Below are positions 1-12,100 of a stretch of DNA of 64,000 nucleotides, piece after piece; the first letter of the stretch is position 1, and each line of letters opens with the position of its first letter. The position numbers and the translations under genes were made by a program. The stretch is from Hexactinellida sp. DTS-2022 (lineage: Eukaryota; Porifera; Hexactinellida). The notes below the pieces were generated by a model. The model worked only from the letters and a program-made list of their open reading frames with translations. It searched no databases and was not told the origin of the DNA. The stretch covers positions 4,278,001-4,342,000 of the forward strand of contig JAPNXP010000007.1 of NCBI GenBank assembly GCA_028753945.1, written 5' to 3'.

Positions 1-147
1 GGCGGCGCAAGCACTTCGAGCACTGCGAGCATGCGAGCACCAATATTTTATCAGATAATTTAAGCCTAACTATTTTTAAAGGCATCAACAGCATTTATAA
101 CATCAGTGATCAGAATCTTCAGACATTATATTTGGGTTTAATAGATT

Positions 148-530
148 CAGTAGACTCCGCTTAATAGAGCAACTGGTTAATCGGATCAACCTGACAAATC
201 GGATCTCTTGGCTAGAAATAGAAACATTTAAATACAGTCAACTCCGCTTAATAGAGCCACTTGGGGAACAGGATGTTTTGACCCGTTTATCGGAGAAACC
301 GATTAACCGAAAATATTGTAAACCAAACTGTAATTCTGTCCTATAAAACCTGTGAAACTTTACCCGATTAAGCGGAGAAACCGATTGACTGGTGGCATTA
401 TTAATCGGAGTTGACTGTAGTTATAATTATATTACTCCCTTTAATTGAGCCAACACCTTTATTCCGATTAATCGGCTCAAAATGGCCTGTTCCCGACTCC
501 CGATGATACGCTATTAAGCGGAGTATACTG
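148..530. repeat. pogo-like MITE carrying a nested copy of itself
   Basis: The ends are inverted: the left end begins CAGTAGACTCCGCTTAATAG and the right end ends CTATTAAGCGGAGTATACTG followed by TA. A second copy of the same family (235-417) sits inside, so this is a self-nested pair. Related copies lie at 3854-3945 (partial) and 53600-53785. CAGT ends with a TA target suggest the Tc1/mariner-pogo group. Confidence 0.75.
235..417. repeat. pogo-like MITE, inner copy
   Basis: 183-bp element with terminal inverted repeats reading CAGTCAACTCCGCTTAATAG on the left and the complement, ending in GGAGTTGACTG, on the right. It is flanked by TA on both sides (233-234 and 418-419). No coding capacity. 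Confidence 0.85.
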
Positions 531-1389
531 TAAATTCTGTAATTACTATATTAATAGCCACTTAGTCAGCTATTCTTTGGGCCTATTTTTGTCTACAAAT
601 GATTTTGGCACAATATACTTTTTGTTCTGTTGTAGCATATTATGATATCATTAGTTAAAATAATGGCAAGTTCAACTAGTAAGATAATTAATTTAAATTA
701 TATAGTATTTAAAGAAGATTTGGGCCTAAATGAGGAGTGCTCGCACCTCCATCGAAATGCTTCCGCCGCCACTGCCAAGAACTGGACAGGGCACAATACT
801 ATTCAGTATTACTGGATGGAAACAATTAAGAATTGTACCTGCTATAAGATCTGGGTCAGAAGAAGTTCAAAAGCTTTAATTAATGGTAGGTGATTCAGGA
901 ATAAAGTATTGGTATAATTCAAGAATAATTCCCAGATTTGCGCAACAAGTAGTAATTTGTCAGGTATATTTTCATTAAGCATGCCAAAAATTAAAAGAAT
1001 AGGCCGTAAAGTTCGTTAGCATTGGTATAAGATTTTAAGATACATAGCTTACAAAGAAAAGTTTTTTTCATCCCATATGTCAAGTGCAATCTAGTTAAAG
1101 TACGCATGTTTTATGGTAGCAACATTTGCAATTATTACAAATCAATAAATTCACTTCTTTATCTCCTAAGCAAGATTGACAGGACACTTTGTTTTTCTTT
1201 GGAGGCATAAATACTTAAACTTTACCGTAACTTACTGATTTCGCAGGAAATATAACAATATAAATGAAGTGAAACTATAAAGGAAAACTTGAATACTGAG
1301 AAATTTAAATTAACATATACAATACATGTCTATATAAGAAGCCTAATAAAAGTTTGTCAAAACAACAATGTGTATACCAACACCATTTA

Positions 1390-1830
1390 TGTATTACTTT
1401 CTACTATTCGGTCTTCCACCATTTTCCACCATTCAGTCGTTTTCCACCTTTCAGTCGATTTTTAGAAATTCCACCACTTTCCCCCATTCAGTCATTTCGA
1501 CGAAAATTCAGAAATTCCACCATTTTCCATCATTTAGTCCAGGGTTTTTTTGATTGATGTAACTCAGCGCGGCCTTGGTGTAACTCAACACTGCACAGGC
1601 CCAGGCCGACCCATAATCTTGGTGTAACTCAACACTGCAGCGGCCGCGGCCGACCCGAATCGTGGTCTAATTCAACACTGCACAGGCCCAGGCCGACCCG
1701 AATCGTGGTGTAACTCCAAAAAATCTTGGTGCAAAAATTACACCAAGATCGGCCTTAAAAAATACCCTGATATAGTCAAATAGTTTTGTCGGATGTTTTC
1801 CACCATTTTCCACTATTCAGGCAGAACCTG
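1390..1830. repeat. CCACCATTTTCCACCATTCAG-type repeat block
   Basis: Repeated words built on TTCCACCATTCAGTCG occur here and again at 21970-22145 (reverse orientation) and 23755-24185. They also resemble the arms of the 43885-44699 palindrome. The block is interrupted by a hAT-like MITE (1540-1769). It looks like the arms of a repeat-rich non-autonomous element, not a microsatellite. Confidence 0.6.
1540..1769. mobile_element. hAT-like MITE (CAGGGTTTTTTT family), copy 1
   Basis: 230-bp element beginning CAGGGTTTTTTT and ending AAAAAATACCCTG. The target duplication is 8 bp with one mismatch (ATTTAGTC on the left, ATATAGTC on the right). The interior has repeated words GGTGTAACTCAACACTGCA and GCGGCCGACCCG. 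Other copies: 26065-26259, 32990-33142 and 34623-34775. Confidence 0.85.
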
Positions 1831-1877
1831 TTTTATTTACTAAGAACTGAAATTTTATGGTCTCATGAGTTACAGAT

Positions 1878-2330
1878 GTCACCTGGGGTCACGATATTTG
1901 ATTACATTTTGGACACATTTCTACACATGTTAAATCACAGAACTGGTACAATAAATGGTGCCAGAATATTCAATTTATATGCATTCGATAGAGAATTGAA
2001 TTCTACACCTTTTCACAGTGCACGAATTTTCAAATTGGGCTTAGTTTGTGTCACAATTGAGTTGAAAATTTCCTTTGTTTACTAACACTTCAGTTCAATT
2101 GAAAGTGTTAAATCTTATTATATTGTTCCAACTTGCGATAATTTTATTGATACAACTTATGAGATGGTATCTATTTTCCAATTGAAATCTATGATTTCTA
2201 CATTTCATAACAACGATAAATTAAATGAATATATTTCATTGTGCAAGAACACTCTTTCTACTGTTAGTATACTGACGTATTTATTTTAAATTTACTTAGT
2301 GAGTATTTGACGTATGGAGAAGCATGCATT
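1878..2330. repeat. Dispersed repeat shared with 18125-18760
   Basis: Shared stretches include CACCTGGGGTCACGAT near the start and, later, GTTAAATCTTA followed by CAACTTGCGATAATT. The same order of words recurs in PARP1 intron 6. I see no termini or coding capacity; boundaries are approximate. Confidence 0.5.
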
Positions 2331-3084
2331 TTGTTTATGGGGTTGTCGAATGTGCTAAATTCAAATTTGGTCGCAAAATTCATTGAAAATTACTATTTAT
2401 AACAAATAATTAAACTTAATTAATGTAACTTGAACATGAAATTGGTGTTAAATTTTTAATAATATTAATAGTTATTTATACTAATTAGTTAAATATCATA
2501 AATCTCAGAGATTATACTACAAGATAGAAACAAACTTGCAATTTATCATTGATCCATATGCCACGTAGCATCTCTACAAATGGGTCTAGACACCTTGAGC
2601 TGATGATGACATAGTCAAAAATGTGTTTTACAATTTTGTGAATTATATATTTCAAATGGGTTGGTTGGTGTTGGGTGAACACCCAACACGTACATAAAAA
2701 TGCTGACTCATCACCTATTATATTCTACTGAAACTTGAATATCTTTGAAATGAAGTGAGCTAAAAGGACACATCCAATACATAAGGGTCGATTCGGTCCG
2801 AAATACCTTTCTGAAAAGGTTTAGCACTTTTATAGTGACGATTACTTGACAAAAATCTGAAATTACAGCTTTTCCGATAGCATGTTCTTTTGGAGGCATT
2901 AACAAATACCCACCAAAAGATAGTGCCTTCAAAGTTCAAAGGAACATGCTGTCGGCACAGCTATAATTTACATTTATATTTTACCTAAAGTACGAAATGT
3001 ATGGCCTGACCGCTTCCGCCTTCCCTGGTATATATAATATCTGTTATGATATTTGGTTATAATGAGTAGTTGCACATTAACTCA

Positions 3085-3198
3085 ATGGAGGAAACGCCTC
3101 CGTTCAAAGCAGAATATGCTAAGTCCAACAGAGCAAGTTGTAAGGGATGCTTTGCTGGCATAATCAAGGATAACCTGAGAATAGCTGAAATGGTGCAG
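3085..3198 (+). CDS. PARP1: PARP1 exon 1: first half of zinc finger 1
   Basis: 38 codons, phase 0 at the end, donor GTAAGA. It encodes the [13 protein letters not shown] stretch with the first two zinc ligands (C19, C22) and ends in MVQ, the same residues at which the human finger continues SPMFDGKVP. Confidence 0.94.
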
Positions 3199-6100
3199 GT
3201 AAGATTTTATTGCATTCCATCCAGTGATGTGCTCCGTTACTCCGTTACCGTTACTTTTTTTCTCCCGTTACCGTTACTCCGTTACTTTTGTTAAGTTTAT
3301 CCGTTTACCTTTATTCAGTACAGTTACCTTAATTTATCGGTAACTGATTAAAGATATGGTAACTAGTTAAAAGTAACGGCTGTCCTTTACCGTTACTTGT
3401 CGACACCCGTTACCGTTACCGTTACTCCGTTACTAGAACGGAGCACATCACTGATTCTATCCTGCTAATTTAATATAGTACATACAGTAGAAACTGAAAA
3501 TTTGGGATTGCCAAATTGTCGGATTATGCAGGTTCTAATGCATTTTTTACGCTCATTGGGATAAGGAAAGAGTTAGATTTTGCTGAATTCCGGGTTATAG
3601 AGGGTCGGATTATGCAGGTTCTACTATAATGTGTTTTCTTATTTTATTTATATTTATATTTAGTCTCCGCATTTTGATGGAAAAGTTCCCAATTGGTTTC
3701 ACCCATCCTGTTTCTTCAAGAAGAAGACAGTCCGGAGCACGGCAGATGTGGGGGGATACGACTCTCTGAAGTGGAAAGATCAGGAAACTATACAAAGTAA
3801 AGTCATTTCAGAAGACGGCACTTCTGCTGGGGCTATAGGAAAACAAATTGGTAAAGTCACTTAATATAGCCACCGGTTACTGGGCTCTCCGATTAATTGG
3901 GGCAAATTCTTTCGGACCAAAGTGAACCAATAAAGCAGAGTCGACTGTATTCTGATGTACTTAGCTTTTCTTGGTTTAATTCTGGTATTTTTGTAACTAA
4001 CTAACTATTACGTGAATACCCCATACTACAACTCTAATAATTCAGCAAACACTACTTTATGCACTTATACGGTATATGCATATACCGTATAAGTGTAGCA
4101 TATATATGCTACACAAACAAATCTAATCTTTCTGTACAACCAGTATGATTATTTGGTTCCAGGGCTAGAATTTATCTCAGAATAATAATAAAATTATATA
4201 GGAAAGAGATGGATTAAGCATTAAGTGTATAAATATTAAAATACATTCCATCCTGTATATTCAAGGGCAACGGAAGCTTTGCATGCGAACACATTTTGAC
4301 TGTCCCCTGGTGTTCGTACTAACGAGGTTCGGTTCTACTGAAAACTATTGAATACGAACTTCAACATCAAAGTTATCTCGGAAAATCGAATATCAATATA
4401 AAAGCAATATTCGTAATCGTGGGGGAAAGAATCGCCCCATCTAATTATATATTCGAGCGAGATATTTTTGTAACCTAAATTTCACTTAACTTAATTTGTC
4501 TCATTCTGTACATTAATGTATTAATTATTGAATACCGTATTTCCCCGAATAAGCTCCGGGTCAATAAAAATGAAATTGGTATGATATAATTTAACACATT
4601 AGTTGATCACTGTAATGTAATTCCATTGATTTTGGCAACTTCGGTAGGTATACTGTTGGTGGAAACCATTAGAACCGACCTAAATAATATATTCTGGATT
4701 TTTAACAAAATTTCAGAATACATATGGCCCACGAAAACAATAAGCGCCGGGCGCTTAGCTTATTTGGGGAAATACTGTAGTTATTATCATAATATTGAGT
4801 CAAATAACCTGACAATAGAGAAACAATAAAACAGAATATTACTTCTAGAATTGTTTGGGCCCCATTGATTTCAACATATACTTACAGTTACCACACCAAT
4901 ATATTCTGCTTACAAAGAATCTCTCATTATGTAGATTGTTTTGTATAATTATTCTATATTTTGTTTTAGTTGCAATAGATCATGATTTCATTGCTGAATA
5001 TGCTAAGTCGAATAGAAGTGAGTGCAAAGGTTGTGGGGAAAAGATAGGAAAGGTAATTTACTTTCATTAATGTTAGTAGTAATTACATACAATTAAAATG
5101 CTTACTAAATAACAATAATATTCATAAAGTGATCATTTCTAAATTTCAGATCTATTCGTTTTCTTAAAAATATCGCATTTTGTTTTGACTTTTCGTGTCC
5201 AATAATAGAGGCTTTCTCAAAGTAGCTAAGCGCTAATTCGGTGTTCCTTTCCACTCCCATTCCCTTGAAGTATGCCAGTCCCATGTCGTAACTTGCTACA
5301 GAACTTCCGAGCTCAGAGGCTCGTCTCAGCATTTTCACGGAAGATGCGTAATCTCCGTTCTTTGAGAATTGAAGTCCTTTTGAGGTGAGAATGGCAGCTG
5401 TATCACCGAGCACTTGTTTCTGTAAAGAAATAACCTTTAGCTCTTCCTTAAGTCTCGAATCAAGAGTACTCCTATTTTGATTTGAATCTTTCTCGAGTAG
5501 CTTTAGAATGTGAGCTATTCCCATATAAATTAAACGCTTCACTCTTGAACTTTGATTGCGTTTCGAAGAAGCTCTACCAGTTATCCACCAGCATAGACAA
5601 TTCGAGTTGAACAAATTGTAAGCTCTTGTTACCAATTGCGAGAATGGAACTTCAGAATGATCTCCACTACTTAATTCTTCAATTGGATATTGAGGTTCGA
5701 TATTTTTGTTCGGTGCCTTTTCGGTGAAAGTGTTAGCATAGAAGTTAGGCCGCTGGGTAGTGATGGTTAAGTTTAGAAAATCAAAATAAATCGAAGCATA
5801 CTTTGTGAGATTGATTGTAGATTCAAATACATTTGAGATTATTTGAGAAGGAAATTCATTTGAAGACATTGTAATTTAATTTGAGATTTGATACTTTCTT
5901 TTGCTACATTATGTTTTTTCAGACCTGCATTTATACAATTGCTATAAGATTACTTAGCAAATATTCAGTTGCTTTAGTTGTGCTCCACGTATACTTGATC
6001 TAAAAGTACCTTAAATTTCCATATACTTTTTTCAAAGTTGATTGGCTAGCTAATATGCTATACTATAATATATTGCAATAGTATAGTATTAGTTGTAGCA

Positions 6101-9100
6101 ATTCTATTGGCCAAATTTATTCAACCTTACTTAGTTGCTTTATTATTTATTAGTGTCAGGAATTTTAAGTTCTTCTGTTCAACAAAGGTTATGTTGCATT
6201 CATTTGAATACATACATTAATAATCATGGATTTGTCTGGAATTTGGGTTGCAAATTATCAATAATTTTATAAGTAAACTTATCATATTGTGGCTAGTTTC
6301 CTTAATTTCTTTAGTTGGCTTAAACCTGATTGCCTGATTGCCTGATTGCCTTCTCTTAGACAGTGCTCGACAAAATGAAATTTTGATGGTGGCTAATTAA
6401 GCCACCACCTCACTTTTTCTGGTGGCTAAAGAATAATCAACGGCCGGTTTAACAAACCACTGATGGCTTGACAAACTTCTGATAGCGGAAAAAGAACACT
6501 AATATTAATAACAAATAATGCAATGACAATATAATCAACACAACATCAAATAATTCCACAATTTATGGTGGATTAGTTAAGCCACCACCAAAGTTAAAAT
6601 TTGGTGGCTAACGCCACCAAACCACCTAATTTGTCGAGCACTGCTTCTCTAACTAACTTTTGAGCTGATTAACACTCATATTTTGTATCAGTGTTCTTCA
6701 GGCTTGCTTCGATATTCTTATTAATTAAAACCCTTCGTTGCCCAGGAATGTGAAAGTCAAACTGAAGTTAATTCAATTTCAATGAAAAGTGAAAATAGTA
6801 TTTTTATTTTATACTTTTACCCCAAGTGCGTTTTAGTTAATAAATTATGTCATAGTTAATTAATGTATACAACTTCAAGTCATTTGTACCTTCTTTATTT
6901 GAATAGCTCTGTAAGATATGAAGTAGATTTTGGGAATTTAACTATGCTGAATAGCATCCGAAAATACTTACAAACTCCTTTGTTTCCTTATATTTTATTG
7001 CTAAATTCCATGGATATCCCTAGATTTTGGATTTTCTTTGGATTTTTTGCTTATCCCTGAATTTTTCACTACTACATAGCTTTATTAAGAGCTAACTTAT
7101 GCTGTTTCTTCTAAGCAGCGCAATAACATTTTAACTAACATGAAATTTACTATTAATTATTATAGGCTTATACTGGCAGGAAACCCGTTTTGCGATTTGT
7201 GTTTATAACGATAATTCGATAATTATTATTCATTTTCGAATCGACTTTCAGACCATACCTTTATTATTTCTGGAATATCATTAGGTTTCAAATTACTAAT
7301 AATAACTACACGTAATTCATATTCTGTATATATGTTGCAGTCCAGTGAATTTCAACGTCAAACGCGTTTGGCGTTGAAACACACTAATATACATTCTTGT
7401 TAATTTGTGCAACATATACATTCTTGTTAATTTGTCTATGAAGAAACTTTATGCAAGTATATGTGTTTATAAAACCTGGGAAATTTTAGTATGATAAATA
7501 CGTAAAGTACGTTTATTTCATAAACATTTGAATCAGAAATTATCAACACATTAATCATTTTAAATTAATTTTAAAATTATACGCCTTAGTGTCTGCTAGA
7601 AAATTCTGAAACTGTAGCCTAAACTAACACAAGTTCTTAGAATGTTTTGAGACTCGGTCACATGGAAGCTCCAGAAGATCCTGGGAGCAGACCAGCACTC
7701 TCCAGGCTACCACGCTGGTACCACGTAGAGTGTTTCATGACCAACAGAGATGTGCTGGCCGCTACAAAGCTGTTAGCCAACAACATTGATGGATACGCTT
7801 CTCTAAAGAAAGCTGACCAAGCATTTCTCGAGAAGCAACTTGGTAAGGCTAAGGCTCGTAAGAGGAGCAAGGGGGAGGTAGGGGCACCTTCTTCCAAGCG
7901 AAGTAAGGAGGAACAAACGGAGTTGGATTCTCTGAAGGTAATTGCACTTAGATTTTCTAATTAAAATTGGAATATTTTATAATGCTCTAGTGCTCGATAT
8001 TTATTATCTAAGTATTTATTTTAGATATTTTAATAATTTTAATAATTTCCATTGTCAATCATATAATTTGCATTTGTTTAATCAGTGTCAAAATGAGAGA
8101 ATATGGCAACTGATTGGTATTCTTAAAGATTATCTAACAAAGCAAGAAATGGTTGGACTATTGGAAGATAACCATCAGTTTGTACCTATTGGGGAGCAAA
8201 ACGTTCTCAATTCTCTTTCGGACTCTATCCTATTCGGTAAATTCCATTTTATCTGCATTATGTCAAACCTTATTTCCTTATTTCTTACACTGGTACACTT
8301 TTTGCTCACATTTTTTAATGATCTTCTGAATTTAATTATTCTGAAATATTATTAATATTGAAATCCAATTCCTCTGGAAAGGTTTAGTTATTTAATCATG
8401 CCCGAAACTTTATATGAAACCTGATTACTTCAGTTCAATTTCCCATGTTAGCCGTTAGACAGATGTACAACAGAAGGAGTACATGTATTTTTTAAGAATT
8501 TATTCGCAGGCTTGCATATCATACACCAGTTTTTTTTAGTTGGATTGTCAATCAATCTTGTCAGCAATTCTACAGTACATGTTAGAAAAATTCTGCACTT
8601 TTGATGGATATTGTCTCCTATTGACTCTGGCCATATTGGTAGTTTTAAATTAATCCCCATTGAGTTTACCTAACTTGGTAGCAAATCAAATTATATATGA
8701 TCCAATTCAGTGAAGCGACGCATCCTTTTGTAAGGAACACGGTGACGCCGCACCGTTAAATACGAAATAATCAACTCATATTTTAGCACCATAGTAACTG
8801 AGCACGTCTATATCATTAACATTTCAAAAAGTGGTATTAGCGCCTTACCCGTTGGCCCGCGGCATTTTATGGCAATAGTTCCCTCTTAGGTGACAATTAA
8901 ATTTCAATGTTGCAACCGAAAATTTCAATATTTGGTTCGAACGGATACTATTTGCAAATAGTTGATATTCGATTGATTATCGAATACGTATCAGTATTTG
9001 TTACTTGGTTGTCATACGAATATATTCTGGCAGGGACTTCTATAATATAGGGACTGTAAACTTCGTTTTACGGTAAAATTAGCGTAGGCCTAAAACAGTA

Positions 9101-12100
9101 TTGTTACTTATTGATATCCCGTAATCCGTTAATGCTAGACACAGGAAATGTATTATTGTTGTATAGGAAGTCATATATTGGGAGTCCAACGGTCATATTG
9201 GTTTATCGAAAATATTTGTGGAATGTAAGTTATGCGATGTTCACACCTTTCCATATATGGTAATATTGTTAAAATCTCGAGATTACTTAAATTTATCCAT
9301 ATGAAATGTATCATTTTCGTACAAGAAATCATATTTTGGGAGTCCAACGGTCATATTGGTTTATCTAAAATATTTGTGGAATGTAAGTTATGCGATGTTC
9401 ACACCTTTCCATATATGGTATTGGTAATATTGTTAAAATCTCGAGATTACTTAATTCAAATGAAAATGTGTTCATATGAATTATAATTTATCTGAAGTAA
9501 CTCTCCTCCTCTTCGTACCCCGCTGATCTTTCTTTTTCTCCCGGTTTATCTGATCAGAGGTTTTTATTACAAATGCTTTTAAAAAACAGTTGCAAAGTCG
9601 GCGATTAATACTGACAATATTTGGAAAATCGTAGCCAGTTAAATCATGAATCTCATTAAAAGCCTCTAGAAATATTTTTGTGCAGCATTTGACGCTTTTT
9701 GATTTGAAAAATGCATAACAATATAACGAGAGATCGTATAGATCTATTGGAGGAAAAGATAGCCCACCTCGTGACAATTTATCTGTGAATTCAGACTCTG
9801 GAAGGGATTCGGGTGGTTTATCATCACAAACAATACCGTCTTTTCGTGCTACATAGCCACAAATATAATAGAGTGATGCTTTTTCAGTGGAATTCAGATT
9901 TGAAGCCTCCTCAAAACACTGTTCTACGAGGTTCAGATCTTCCTCGCTATCTTTTAATTCGTTTTTGCAGCAATCATTAACAATATTTTCGCCTTCAACG
10001 TGAATATCAAGTTTGGAGAAAAGTTTTATTCGCTGTAATTGTAAACCACTAAATACTTGTTCGGCAGATATAAGGAAATTTCCTCCACTTGACTGACGAT
10101 AAATCCCAAATTCACCCTCGGTTCTTTCACTGGAAAATTTACCAGGCAAAACGTATTGATGACCTTGACTCAAAAGGGTCTTTATTAGGTCAACAATTCC
10201 GACTAGAGTTTGGTAAAGAGCATTGCTCGTTTCGCAAGTTAAGCCTCTGATGCGTTGACCTCGCACAGAATTGTCCATTTGTTTAAAAATTGTTGCCATT
10301 TTCAAAATAAAATCTAATCTATCATCGTTTGGATTAGAGAAAGCCAATCTATCTGCATCGTTCAATCTGTAGCTAATGTAGATAGATCTTATGTTTAACA
10401 TATTCCACAAACGGGTGATTTTTTTTACAAAATATTCTGTGCCTGTCTTTTGTTGTTGTTCAAGAGCAACACAAGTTTTTTCATTGAAAACATTACAACC
10501 AAACTCACCTTTTGCTTTTCGAAATTGTTAGGATATAAAGTTTTATAATCCAACTTTGTTAATTTCAGATCACTTATTTCTTCAGATTGATAAATGTCTA
10601 TCAAATCCTTCCAATATGCACAAACCTCTTCGTTTGTGTCAATATCGAAAAACGCCAGTGTACGTGTTTTTTCGGTCATCCAGTTATTGCTTATGCTTTT
10701 GAACAAGTGAACCGGGTCATAAAGTGTATACAGCATTTTAAACTTGGAATTTGGTACTGGGTGGTCAATGGAAGATATATTTAAACTCTGAAAATTTTGG
10801 TGAAATAAATTAAATACCTTTTGATTCACGGAGAAGTTATCAGACATCAAACCAAAAACGTAACCTCCAACTTCATGTATCAATTTGATTAATGCAATCA
10901 AATGCTCGTATAAAAACTCAGCTTTCAGGTGCAGAACTGGAGTCAAACGCGCAACAAATGCAGGAGCACCAAAACAGGGGTTAATCATACTTGCAAGGAC
11001 CGATTTCGCTGGCAGCACTGGGTCAGTATTTAGAGCATTACCAAATACGTATTTACCTTGGTATTGTAGACCTGGCTTAATATGCATTTCGTCAAAAGAA
11101 ATAAAGCAACACTTCTGTCCCTCATTAAAGCAAGGAAAAACATTGCTCAGTGTCCGTTCGCATTCTAATAAACTACCGGCAATGCCCTGCTTTCCAAAAT
11201 AATCGCGTATAGTCTTGGGACAAGGCAAAACTAATAACTCTCTTAAGGTTGTGTATGCATTTCTGCTTCGTAGGTATAGATTTACTGCATGGGCCATAAG
11301 ATCGGGTATATATCGATTACAATCTAAAGCCAGAAGTTGCGTACCAATAAATTTAATTTGGCGGCGTTTTTTCACGTCAATTTCATCAATATCAAATTCG
11401 TCAAGTAGACTCAATATACTTTTTCCAGCAAAACGTATTTCTGAACTAATATCTACCGATACTACTTTCAGTCGATTAATTATGTGGTCTATTTGCAAAT
11501 ATTTGGTGACGGTATTAGAAAATGCATCGATTATATCTCGCGTAGGTATCTTACTTTGTCGTCTGTAGGCTTCAACATGGAAGTTGTCACTGATAAATAC
11601 GGAATGTTCACCCACTGGAGGTGTACCTAACAATTTGAAAATACTAATTCGTTTACTGTCAGAGCAATCCACCAGAAATTCACCAGAGAATTTGCAACAG
11701 TATTTAACAAGGCTATCCCAACATTTAATTGTGTCCATTTCCTTGGCATGCACCTCTGCACATAATGCCCAGGGCCGGATCACCCAATAGGCTAAGTAGG
11801 CTGCAGCCTAGGGGCCCGTCGATTCTGGGGGCCCGATATAATCTGCTCGTCGTAAGTTTTTACATTAATTAATACATTGTTGATCTATCAAAACGTAATT
11901 ATTGGCCTACTAATAAGTAATTAAATTACAATCTATATATTAAAAGCACGATTGTTTCTTTGTTTGTGTGTGTTTGTGTTTGCCGGGTGTATTAAAGTGA
12001 TGGGGGAATCGAAACCGCATTTATAATTGAGATAGACACTAACTTCAAAATTTTATAATAGGTAAACAAGTATGCTGATTTCAAATTTCGCAGTTACAAA

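Larger units (their letters stand above)
1..3084. other. Upstream region of PARP1, repeats only
   Basis: No host gene is recognisable. The first 60 bases carry a GC-rich run of GAGCAC-type words. Positions 148-530 and 1390-1830 are repeats listed separately, 1878-2330 is a dispersed repeat, and 2330-3084 is unremarkable AT-rich sequence. Short reading frames here (for example 642-893 and 1786-2085) lack any family resemblance. A PARP1 promoter should lie near 3000 but I could not point to a core element. Confidence 0.6.

Noticed and set aside
642-893. 83-codon open frame near the window start
   Set aside because: No family resemblance, no splice context, and within a repeat-rich region; likely chance.
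10425-10530. Possible intron (GTGAGT donor) between the two P transposase 1 frames
   Set aside because: The supposed intron encodes CNVFNEKT...RLWNMLNIR, which aligns with element 2, so a one-base frameshift explains it better than splicing.
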